A program made the position numbers and the translations under genes. Shown here in pieces: positions 1 to 6,448 of a DNA stretch of 19,025 nt (position 1 is its first letter; each line of letters opens with the position of its first letter). The stretch is from Alphaproteobacteria bacterium (GTDB lineage: Bacteria > Pseudomonadota > Alphaproteobacteria > Puniceispirillales > UBA1172). Below the pieces are notes generated by a model. It was not told the origin of the DNA. It saw only the letters and a program-made list of their open reading frames with translations, and did no database searches. Location of the stretch: positions 1 through 19,025 of the forward strand of contig JALRFL010000166.1 in NCBI GenBank assembly GCA_023259875.1, given 5' to 3'.

Positions 1-84
1 CTAACCAACAAAATCAACTGGTCTTGCCATCTGGCAGATTGGTGATTGCATTCTAGATCATCTATGGCAGTATCGCCGACATGA
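1..84. other. Unassigned left edge of the window
   Basis: I recognise no gene in these 84 bases. A short plus-strand frame from base 3 stays open until a TAG near 52. A minus-strand frame is open across the whole piece. Neither matches a family I know. The hydratase frame that follows meets a TGA at 82-84, just before recognisable homology begins, so another join may lie near 80-90. Confidence 0.3.
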
Positions 85-381
85 CGGCACCGCATTCACT
101 ACGATCGGCGCTACGTCACGGAAGCGGAGGGTTACCCGGGCCTCATCGTGCATGGCCCGCTGATTGCAACGTTACTGGTCGATCTGGTCAGGCGCCATGC
201 GCCCACGCAATGGATCAGCGCTTTCCAATTCAAGGCCGTCAGGCCAACATTTGATCTCAACCCTTTCCGCGTCAATGCGCGTCCGCAAGCAGATGGCCGC
301 ACCATCGACGTGTGGGCCAACGACCACGACGGTTACCTCACCATGACCGGAACTGTGACACTCGAAAACAACGCAGCATGA
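85..381 (+). pseudogene. MaoC/FAS1-like acyl-CoA hydratase, C-terminal fragment
   Basis: This is the C-terminal part of a hot-dog-fold hydratase of the MaoC/FAS1-like type (mesaconyl-C4-CoA hydratase-like or HTD2-like), which hydrates or dehydrates acyl-CoA thioesters. The frame reads HRIHYDRRYVTEAEGYPGL followed by IVHGPLIATLLVDLVRR. That is the typical C-terminal hot-dog helix and strand pattern of this group, and the HGPL segment is characteristic. About 99 codons are present, and the usual N-terminal half is missing. The frame is closed upstream by a TGA at 82-84, so it has no proper start here; a GTG at 148 is an internal codon. The stop overlaps the next ATG (ATGA at 378-381), so the two genes were an operon in their source genome. 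G+C looks higher than in the genes right of 1009. Family assignment is fairly sure; the exact substrate is not. Confidence 0.6.
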
Positions 382-732
382 TTAAAACCAAACCCGACCA
401 ATACCAAGATATCCGCGATGCCGTGCGCAGCCTGTGTGCTGAATTTCCAGACAGCTACCACCGCGAGATCGACGCCAAACGCGGCTATCCAGAAGCCTTC
501 GTTGATGCCCTGACCCAAGCGGGCTGGCTGGCAGCCATGATCCCCGCTGAGTACGGCGGATCAGGCCTCGGGTTGGCTGAGGCCTCCGTCATCATGGAGG
601 AAATCAATCGCTCGGGCGGCAACGCAGGCGCGTGCCACGGTCAGATGTACAACATGGGTACGCTGCTGCGACACGGCTCAGAAGAACAAAAGGCACTCTA
701 CCTGCCGAAAATCGCGACGGGTGAATGGCGCT

Positions 733-750
733 TGCAATCCATGGGCGGCA
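733..750. other. Join between dehydrogenase and phage-like sequence
   Basis: Plus-strand acyl-CoA dehydrogenase homology ends at LQSMG (about 745). Minus-strand phage-like coding from the right still reads sensibly to CRPWI (about 736). The two therefore overlap over roughly ten bases around TCCATGGGCGGC, which serves both frames. A short shared sequence at a join suits a microhomology-mediated event, a template-switch chimera from amplification, or an assembler mis-join. Confidence 0.45.
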
Positions 751-777
751 ACGTTCAAGTTCATCTGAGAGTAACAT
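736..777 (-). pseudogene. First codons of a phage-like small gene
   Basis: Downstream of the phage-like stop at 782-784, the minus strand has ATG at 777-775 followed by MLLSDELERCRPWI. This resembles the start of small proteins encoded next to structural genes in marine podophages, as I recall them. After this the minus-strand frame continues into the reverse complement of the acyl-CoA dehydrogenase and is no longer phage-like. The short spacing after the preceding stop is normal for phage genes. With only about 14 codons the assignment is weak. It rests mainly on position and orientation. Confidence 0.3.
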
Positions 778-781
778 ATCT

Positions 782-1018
782 TTAGGCATGGACCCTCGTT
801 ATGTGTACAGTTGATGCGGGGGCCGCTGGGCTAAATGCAGTGGCTGGTGATGCGTCTAAGCTGCCAGATGTGCTGTCCACAGCCCACATGACTTGGACAT
901 AATCGCCAGCAACGACGTTGAACATTGCGGATCGCGTTGTCACAAACGTCGCACCATTGTTGTGCAGTGAATTGACCATTGTGTTGTCAGGCCGTCGAGG
1001 AAGGGGACATGGCGCCAA
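782..1018 (-). pseudogene. Phage-like virion structural protein, C-terminal fragment
   Basis: The minus-strand frame ends at TAA (784-782). Its last ~60 residues contain NNGATFVTTRSAMFNVVAG and DYVQVMWAVDSTSGSLDA, followed by a Pro/Ala-rich stretch and HITRVHA. The pattern of 'AGDYVQ-hydrophobic-W', then small residues, then a final V-x-I-T-R-V strand recurs at the C-terminus of tail or receptor-binding type structural proteins in marine phage genomes. The frame stays open rightwards to 1018 and beyond, but homology probably stops near 980-1000 because argS begins there on the other strand. The upstream part of the gene is absent. It lies opposite to all nearby cellular genes. Phage origin is inferred from sequence style. 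No enzyme function is implied. Confidence 0.5.
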
Positions 1019-2484
1019 GTTTTATCAATATGACCCTTGCCAGCCAAATGTGGCAAGATCGTATTCATGATATTCTGACCATGGGTAAGGATTGGGGCAA
1101 CAGCACCCATGGGCAAGGTGAGGCGATTAATGTGGAATATGTGTCTGCTAATCCCACCGGACCCCTTCATGCCGCCCATGCTCGCGGTGCCATTGTCGGT
1201 GACAGCCTGGCAAATCTCTTGGAAAAATGTGGATACGCGGTCACGAGAGAATACTATATCAATGATGCTGGCGCACAGGTGGATGTCTTGGCAAGATCGG
1301 TCTTCACCCGATACCAGCAAGCGCTTGGTGATGACATGGCCAAGGTGGGTGAGGGGCAATACCCCGGCGAATATCTGATTGATACAGGGCAAAAGCTTGC
1401 TGATCTTCATGGTGATAAATTGCTCGCCATGGATGAGGGCGCGTGGCTTCCGCTAGTTCGGGATTTTGCTATCCAAGAGATGATGAGCTCGATCAAATCC
1501 GATCTTGAGCGGCTTAATATTCATATGGATCGGTTTTCATCTGAACGCGCCTTGGTGGAAAGCGGAACGGTCGATGCCACCATCCAGAAACTCAAAGATA
1601 AGAGCTTAATCTATCAAGGGGTATTGGAAAAGCCGAAGGCAGGAAATGCCGAAGACTGGGAGCCGCGTGAACAAATGCTGTTCCGGTCAACCGATTTTGG
1701 TGATGATGTTGATCGGGCAGTGATGAAATCTGATGGTACTTGGACCTATTTTGCCTCGGATATTGCGTATCATCTCGATAAACTCGATAGAGGATCAAAA
1801 ACTCTCATTGATATTTGGGGCGCAGATCACGGCGGTTATGTGAAACGCATGAAGTCTGCGGTTTCGGCCTTTACCGGAAACAAAGACAGTTTGAATGTTC
1901 AGCTCGTTCAACTGGTCAAGCTGATGGATAAAGGCCAACAAGTCAAAATGTCTAAACGGGCAGGGACTTTCGTAACTTTATCAGATGTGCTGGATGCGGT
2001 TGGCCGTGATATTCTGCGGTTTATTATGCTTACGCGCCGCGCTGATCAGGCCATGGATTTTGATTATGCTGAGGTGACAAAGCAAACTCGTGAAAACCCT
2101 GTTTTCTATGTGCAATATGCTCACGCAAGGGCGTGTTCCGTGTTACGCCAAGATGAGGCAAAGGATATCATTACCGCCACAGCCGATTTGTCTTGCCTGA
2201 CCGATGATCATGAAATGGCGTTAATCAAACTGCTAGCCAGCTTTCCAAGACAGATTGAAGCCGCCGCCCAAAGTTTTGAGCCACACCGAATTGCGTTTTA
2301 TCTGATGGATTTAGCCGCCGCGTTTCATGGTCTGTGGAACAGAGGCAGAGATGAGGCTAGCCTTCGTTTTATAGTTGACGATAAGATGATCAGTGCGGCT
2401 AGATGTCAGTTGGTTCAAGCCACGGCGGTTGTGATCCGCAATGGACTTGCTATTCTAGGTGTCGATGCGATTGAGGAAATGTAG
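1009..2484 (+). CDS. argS: Arginyl-tRNA synthetase, N-terminally truncated
   Basis: This class I synthetase charges tRNA-Arg with arginine in the cytoplasm. Counting from ATG 1009, it shows APSFINMTLASQMW (the end of the N-terminal Add1 domain), SANPTGPLHAAHARG with the HIGH-like motif HAAH (residues 54-57), IWGADHGGYVKRM, and KMSKRAGTFVTL (KMSK at 313-316). The DALB anticodon-binding domain carries NPVFYVQYAHARA and ends in GLAILGVDAIEEM, so the C-terminus is intact. The open frame gives 491 residues from ATG 1009, or 501 from TTG 979 after a TGA at 973-975. Alphaproteobacterial ArgS is usually near 580. About 85-90 N-terminal residues, most of the Add1 tRNA D-loop-binding domain, are missing. 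AAGGGG at 1001-1006 lies just before ATG 1009 and could pass for a ribosome site, but sequence left of this point is phage-like. I read this as a join that cut argS. The next gene starts 29 bases downstream. Confidence 0.9.
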   Translation: MAPSFINMTLASQMWQDRIHDILTMGKDWGNSTHGQGEAINVEYVSANPTGPLHAAHARGAIVGDSLANLLEKCGYAVTREYYINDAGAQVDVLARSVFTRYQQALGDDMAKVGEGQYPGEYLIDTGQKLADLHGDKLLAMDEGAWLPLVRDFAIQEMMSSIKSDLERLNIHMDRFSSERALVESGTVDATIQKLKDKSLIYQGVLEKPKAGNAEDWEPREQMLFRSTDFGDDVDRAVMKSDGTWTYFASDIAYHLDKLDRGSKTLIDIWGADHGGYVKRMKSAVSAFTGNKDSLNVQLVQLVKLMDKGQQVKMSKRAGTFVTLSDVLDAVGRDILRFIMLTRRADQAMDFDYAEVTKQTRENPVFYVQYAHARACSVLRQDEAKDIITATADLSCLTDDHEMALIKLLASFPRQIEAAAQSFEPHRIAFYLMDLAAAFHGLWNRGRDEASLRFIVDDKMISAARCQLVQATAVVIRNGLAILGVDAIEEM

Positions 2485-2513
2485 CCATCATTTGATGGAG
2501 TTGAGGGCCAATC

Positions 2514-3434
2514 ATGCGAATCATATTGATGCTGACAGGTGCGGTTGTCCTTTTTCTAGTTGTTGGAATTGGTTATATCTGGATCACAACACCAGCCCAA
2601 TTGGTCGAAGTCGCTATTATCAAAGCGGATGATAAACCTTATAAAGTCCAGCCGGTCAATCCGGGGGGTGAGGTGATAAACAACACCGAAAGCTCTTTGC
2701 TAAACACCCTTGATAATCCGGGGGATATTCTCTTGGGGGGTGAGGTGCTATCCCCACCAGACCCAGCACCGGAATTGCCGCCGATTGATGTGACAATCCA
2801 GGCTGATCCTTTAGTCGAAAATCAAGATACCGATCTTTCAAGCGCCGAGGCGACATTGTCTGTGGATCAGATGGATCATGTTAGTGACGCCGCCAGTGAC
2901 AATCAAACAGAGGCAGAGCGAAATGCCGAAGCCGCGGTTTCTGATGAAGTTGAAGAGGCAGAGGTTAAAGAGGCGACAGCAGAGGCGGTTATAGCCGAAA
3001 CGGATCAAGAGGATACCGCCGCCCCCCAAAGCAAGGACGAACCAGCCATTACGCCGCAAGCAGACGCGGTTGAGGAAAGCGAAATCGCCTCACCAGATAA
3101 TTCTGCGCCAACCGAAACTGCCGAAAATGCAGGTGTGCCATTACCTAAACCAAGTTTGAACCGCGTGCGCTCAACCACAGGAACACCGCTTTATCGGGTG
3201 CAATTAGCCGCTTTTAAGAATGAACAAAAAGCCATGCAAGTCGCCGCATTGCTTATGGAAAAGCATCGGTCGCGCCTAGGGCAGAGCAGTGTCGGCATCA
3301 CCCTTCACGATGCGGCGGAACAAGGCATATTCTGGCGCGTGGTCACCGACCCCATGCCGCGAGGAGATGCCAGCAATCTTTGCAAAACTCTGAAATCTGC
3401 CGGTCAGGACTGTATCTTGCGGAAAATAGATTAG
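2514..3434 (+). CDS. Membrane-anchored SPOR-domain protein
   Basis: This is a single-span inner-membrane protein whose SPOR domain should bind denuded peptidoglycan at the division septum. Residues 4-24 form one hydrophobic N-terminal segment with a short cytoplasmic start (N-in). Residues ~40-220 are a low-complexity, strongly acidic linker rich in Glu, Asp, Ala and Pro. Residues ~222-306 are the SPOR domain, beginning TPLYRVQLAAFKNEQKA and including FWRVVTDPMPRGDASNLCK. Two cysteines (NLC and QDC) sit where this subgroup often has a pair. GAGGG lies 8 bases upstream of the ATG. In many alphaproteobacteria the gene lies between argS and nagZ; here it abuts scpA, and nagZ is absent. Overall domain content is sure. 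No individual substrate is known. Confidence 0.85.
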   Translation: MRIILMLTGAVVLFLVVGIGYIWITTPAQLVEVAIIKADDKPYKVQPVNPGGEVINNTESSLLNTLDNPGDILLGGEVLSPPDPAPELPPIDVTIQADPLVENQDTDLSSAEATLSVDQMDHVSDAASDNQTEAERNAEAAVSDEVEEAEVKEATAEAVIAETDQEDTAAPQSKDEPAITPQADAVEESEIASPDNSAPTETAENAGVPLPKPSLNRVRSTTGTPLYRVQLAAFKNEQKAMQVAALLMEKHRSRLGQSSVGITLHDAAEQGIFWRVVTDPMPRGDASNLCKTLKSAGQDCILRKID

Positions 3435-3444
3435 GATAGCGTTT

Positions 3445-4233
3445 ATGAACGACGCCTTTGAAGAACAGCTCAGCGCAAGAGAAGCTCGACAGTCCGGGCA
3501 GTTGTCCTTGTTTTTGGTGCTGGATGGGTATGAAGGCCCTATTGATCTGTTGCTTGATCTGGCGCGTGATCAAAAAATTGATCTGGCTCAAATTGCTATT
3601 CTGCCTCTGGCAGAACAATATTTGGCTTATATAAACTCCGCGCGTGATTTGGATATTGATATCGCGGCAGATTATTTGGTGATGGCGGCGTGGTTAGCAT
3701 ATTTGAAATCTCGTTTGCTTTTGCCTGATCCTGAACCAGAAGAACAGATGGAAGCGCTGGATATGGCGGAGGCCTTAAAAAGGCAACTGCTTCGCCTTGA
3801 AGCCATGCGCAAAGCCAGCCAAGAGCTGATGGCACTGCCGCGTCTGGGCATCAAGCGGTTTTGTGGGGCTAGGCCAGAACGCTTTGATCCGGTTTCTGTC
3901 GTCTCGCATACCGCAACCTTATTTGACTTGCTTCAGGCATATGGCCAGATTGCTAATCGCGAAGAAGCCAGCACCCTGACCATATCTGCTTCGCATCTGT
4001 ATAGCGTGGAAGAGGCGGTGGCGCGGCTTGGGGATTTGATTAAATATGCAAAAGGCTGGAACAATCTGTTGTCCTTTTTGCCGCCAAACCTTAAAACAAC
4101 ACTAGATCGGCGGTCTGCTTTGGCATCTCATTTCACAGCATCTCTGGAAATGGTGCGTGACGGACAGGCGCGATTGCGGCAAGACAACCATTTTGGCCCT
4201 ATTTATTTGGCGGCAACGGAACAAAAAAGTTAA
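3445..4233 (+). CDS. scpA: Segregation and condensation protein A
   Basis: ScpA is the kleisin subunit that bridges SMC heads in the bacterial condensin and works with ScpB in chromosome compaction and segregation. The 262-residue product has the N-terminal kleisin signature YEGPIDLLLDLARDQKIDL (residues 30-48). It is followed by AEQYLAYINSARDLDIDIAA and YLVMAAWLAYLKSRLLLPDP, which form the helical SMC-binding region. The C-terminal winged-helix part (residues ~185-255) ends near FGPIYL. The length is normal for the family. AGGA, overlapping the SPOR stop, supplies a ribosome site. The stop TAA shares its last A with the scpB start (TAATG), so the two are translationally coupled, as expected for subunits of one complex. 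Confidence 0.95.
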   Translation: MNDAFEEQLSAREARQSGQLSLFLVLDGYEGPIDLLLDLARDQKIDLAQIAILPLAEQYLAYINSARDLDIDIAADYLVMAAWLAYLKSRLLLPDPEPEEQMEALDMAEALKRQLLRLEAMRKASQELMALPRLGIKRFCGARPERFDPVSVVSHTATLFDLLQAYGQIANREEASTLTISASHLYSVEEAVARLGDLIKYAKGWNNLLSFLPPNLKTTLDRRSALASHFTASLEMVRDGQARLRQDNHFGPIYLAATEQKS

Positions 4234-4925
4234 TGAACGCAGACGATATCACACATTACAGCCGTATTATTGAGGCCTTGATCTTTGCCTCTGCTGAACC
4301 GGTAACCGATAGGGTTATTCGGCAACATATGCCGGATGACGCCACTTATGATGCGGTGATGGCGGCGTTGCATTCGCGCTATGGGCCAGAAAGTGGCCTT
4401 GATTTATGCCGAATTGATGATCGTTGGGCCATTCGGACTACCGAAGATGTGGCAGACCATCTGCGCAGCATTAGAGAAAGCGAAAAACCCTTATCGCGCG
4501 CGGCGTTGGAAACCTTGGCCATTATCGCCTATCACCAACCTGTAACCCGTGCCGAGATTGAAGAAATTCGCGGTGTTTCCATTTCTAGGGGCACCATGGA
4601 TATCTTGCTGGAAATGGGTTGGATCAGACCAAAAGGTAGACGCCGGACACCGGGCAGACCAGTGACTTGGGGCACAAGCCATGGTTTCCTTGATCATTTT
4701 GGACTAACCGATATTCATGATTTGCCGGGTCTGGAAGAGCTAAAGAAAACCGGTCTGTTGCGCCAAGGACAAACGATTTCCGATGTGTTGCGTTCTGATG
4801 ATGACAGTGATGATGATGACGCAGATGAAGATCAGTTGATGCTTGATGATATGATGACCGACGAGATGGAAAACGATTGGGAAGAAGACCAAGATTTCCC
4901 CACGGAAGATGAGGACGAAGAATGA
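4233..4925 (+). CDS. scpB: Segregation and condensation protein B
   Basis: ScpB dimerises and binds ScpA in the SMC complex. The 230-residue product carries two winged-helix units. The first contains ALIFASAEPVTDRVIRQHMP (residues ~15-34). The second contains LETLAIIAYHQPVTRAEIEE and IRGVSISRGTMDILLEMGWI (~90-130), followed by RRRTPGRPVTWGTSHGFLDH and FGL, the usual end of the conserved core. After residue ~185 comes an acidic tail dominated by Asp and Glu, encoded partly by repeated GAT/GAC/GAA codons. Such tails occur in alphaproteobacterial ScpB but vary in length. The gene overlaps scpA by one base and the following ABC ATPase by four (ATGA). Confidence 0.95.
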   Translation: MNADDITHYSRIIEALIFASAEPVTDRVIRQHMPDDATYDAVMAALHSRYGPESGLDLCRIDDRWAIRTTEDVADHLRSIRESEKPLSRAALETLAIIAYHQPVTRAEIEEIRGVSISRGTMDILLEMGWIRPKGRRRTPGRPVTWGTSHGFLDHFGLTDIHDLPGLEELKKTGLLRQGQTISDVLRSDDDSDDDDADEDQLMLDDMMTDEMENDWEEDQDFPTEDEDEE

Positions 4926-5980
4926 TTGAGTTCAAAAACGTTTCTCACCGTTATGGGGCAACGCCATCAGTTCACGATATTAACTTTAGCGTAAAAAGCC
5001 ATCAGCTGGTCGCCTTATTAGGCCCGTCAGGATGCGGTAAATCCACCATCTTGCGTCTGGCGGCTGGCCTTGAGAAGCCTGCGGCAGGCGAAATATGGCT
5101 TGAAGGGCGAAAAGTGGCTGATGCTAAAAGCAGCGTCAGACCAGAGGATCGCGGCATTGGTTTGGTCTTTCAAGATTATGCCCTGTTTCCCCATATGACC
5201 ATTTTGGATAATGTTCTTTTTGCCCTTAACGCAAAGCGCAGTCAGCATTTGTCAGCACAAGAAAAGCATGATCGCGCTATTGATGCGTTAGAAAAATCAC
5301 ATTTGCTGGATCAATATGATGCCATGCCGCATCAGCTATCAGGGGGGCAACAACAAAGGGTTGCATTAGCCCGTGCCTTAGCCCCAAATCCCGGCCTGAT
5401 CCTATTGGATGAACCGTTTAGCGGATTGGATAGCCGCTTAAAAGAGCGTATTCGTGACGATATGCTTCATGTTCTGCATGAAATTGGAACGGCGGTCATT
5501 CTGGTCACGCATGACAGTGAAGAAGCCATGTTTATGGCTGATCAATTGATGGTGATGGAAAGCGGAACAGTGGTACAATCTGGCGCGCCTGTGGATGTGT
5601 TCTGTCGCCCCGAAAGCGCTTTTGTGGCAGAGTTTTTTGGTGAGGTAAACAAAATCCATTCGGTTGTTCATAAGGGCTGTGTTGAAACCCCGTTTGGGCC
5701 ATATCCTGTTGACGCTATCGCAGATGGCACCAAAACCACAATGATTATTCGTAATGATGGGCTGCTCGTTGATGTGCGCGGCGAAACCGCCGATGCGGTC
5801 GTGGTGGAAACTATCATGCTAGGGCGGTATAGTATCGTCCACCTAGAGGTGGATTGGCATAAAACTGGTCCGCTTCATCTTCATGCCCGAATGCCGGGAA
5901 TAAAATGGTTTGAAGAAGGCACCGAGGTTTCGATACGACTAGACGAAAGCCAAGTTTTCGTATTTCCACAAATTTCCTGA
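4922..5980 (+). CDS. Orphan FbpC/PotA-type ABC transporter ATPase
   Basis: This is the cytoplasmic ATP-hydrolysing subunit of an importer of the iron/sulfate/polyamine class. All nucleotide-binding motifs are intact: Walker A GPSGCGKST (34-42), Q-loop FQDYALFPHM (Q84), signature LSGGQQQRVALARAL (139-153), Walker B LILLDEPFSGLD (159-170) and the H-loop VTHDSEEAM (H197). Residues ~235-352 form a C-terminal extension of TOBE/OB type, with a conserved FFGEVNKIHS entry. This extension points to the CUT1/FbpC/PotA branch rather than to export ATPases. No permease or periplasmic binding protein lies nearby, so the partners must be encoded elsewhere, or the protein has another role. It starts inside the scpB stop (ATGA overlap), which makes its translation dependent on scpB. 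The substrate cannot be inferred: Fe3+, thiosulfate, polyamine and others remain possible. Confidence 0.85.
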   Translation: MIEFKNVSHRYGATPSVHDINFSVKSHQLVALLGPSGCGKSTILRLAAGLEKPAAGEIWLEGRKVADAKSSVRPEDRGIGLVFQDYALFPHMTILDNVLFALNAKRSQHLSAQEKHDRAIDALEKSHLLDQYDAMPHQLSGGQQQRVALARALAPNPGLILLDEPFSGLDSRLKERIRDDMLHVLHEIGTAVILVTHDSEEAMFMADQLMVMESGTVVQSGAPVDVFCRPESAFVAEFFGEVNKIHSVVHKGCVETPFGPYPVDAIADGTKTTMIIRNDGLLVDVRGETADAVVVETIMLGRYSIVHLEVDWHKTGPLHLHARMPGIKWFEEGTEVSIRLDESQVFVFPQIS

Positions 5981-5993
5981 CCTAAAAGTGGGA

Positions 5994-6023
5994 TTGCAGT
6001 AGTATCCGCTATAGGGATATGAT
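5994..6023 (+). promoter_or_regulatory. Possible sigma-70 promoter for tatABC
   Basis: The 84-base gap before tatA contains TTGCAG (5994-5999), an 18-base spacer, and TATGAT (6018-6023). These resemble the -35 and -10 boxes. Transcription from here would begin about 35 bases upstream of the tatA ATG, whose ribosome site is GAGAGGA. This is the largest plus-strand gap in the scpA-tatC stretch, which supports a separate tat transcript. It is based on pattern only. Confidence 0.35.
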
Positions 6024-6064
6024 AAACCGAGTTTATATTAACCATAATTGATTGAGAGGAAATC

Positions 6065-6403
6065 ATGTTTGGTGGAGCTTTTGGAATTTGGCAATGGCTA
6101 ATTGTTTTGGCGATTGTTTTGTTGTTATTTGGTGGTCGCGGCAAGATTTCTAGCCTGATGGGTGACTTTGGCAAAGGCCTTCGGAACTTCAAAACTGGGG
6201 TAAAAGGCGATGACGAAGTAGAAGAAGATGACGAAGCAGAGATGATCGCAGAAGAAAAGCCTGCTCGTCCTGCGAGAAAGACACGGGCGGCTTCAACTAA
6301 AAAAGCCAGCACAACCCGTTCTAAGGCCACTTCTAAAAAGAAATCAACTGCTAGCAAATCAGTCCCACGCAAGACAGCCAAGCGCAAAAAGACATCTGCT
6401 TAA
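6065..6403 (+). CDS. tatA: Sec-independent translocase subunit TatA with long basic tail
   Basis: TatA oligomerises to form the passage for folded proteins that carry twin-arginine signals. The N-terminal membrane helix is IWQWLIVLAIVLLLFGG (residues ~8-24). It is followed by the conserved FG hinge and the amphipathic helix SSLMGDFGKGLRNFKTGVKG (~30-49). An acidic patch follows (DDEVEEDDEAEM). The last ~48 residues are then very rich in Lys, Arg, Ala, Ser and Thr, like a histone-H1-type tail. At 112 residues it is longer than many TatA proteins (about 60-90), and the extra length is this tail. GAGAGGA lies 6-12 bases before the ATG. tatB follows after 45 bases. Confidence 0.95.
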   Translation: MFGGAFGIWQWLIVLAIVLLLFGGRGKISSLMGDFGKGLRNFKTGVKGDDEVEEDDEAEMIAEEKPARPARKTRAASTKKASTTRSKATSKKKSTASKSVPRKTAKRKKTSA

Positions 6404-6448
6404 TCACAGATGATCGTCATATTGTGTTGCATTCTCTAGGGATCATTC

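Larger units (their letters stand above)
378..785 (+). pseudogene. Acyl-CoA dehydrogenase, N-terminal fragment
   Basis: This is the start of a flavin-dependent acyl-CoA dehydrogenase, which oxidises acyl-CoA to enoyl-CoA. The first ~123 residues fit the all-helical N-terminal domain: WLAAMIPAEYGGSGLGL near residues 51-67, a MEEINRSGGNAGACHGQ segment, and HGSEEQKALYLPKIATGEW. Homology reaches RLQSMG and then breaks off where the family normally continues into the FAD-binding VTEP region. The last residues before the stop at 783-785 (NVQVHLRVTYL) are not of this family. They come from a different sequence joined at about 733-750. A full protein would be about 380-390 residues, so about two thirds is missing, including the FAD-binding middle domain and catalytic base. 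The start ATG at 378 is supported by the ATGA overlap with the hydratase. The fragment cannot encode an active enzyme. Confidence 0.75.

Noticed and set aside
979..1008. TTG at 979 as a genuine argS start
   Set aside because: The residues it adds (MCCQAVEEGD) do not match the ArgS N-terminus and overlap the phage-like segment.
4796..4920. Repeated GAT/GAC/GAA trinucleotides resembling a microsatellite
   Set aside because: They are explained by the in-frame acidic tail of ScpB, with mixed synonymous codons.
5881..6387. 168-codon minus-strand frame across tatA
   Set aside because: It is antisense to tatA and the ABC gene end, is Ser/Arg-rich without family features, and depends on the Lys/Ala-rich tatA tail codons.
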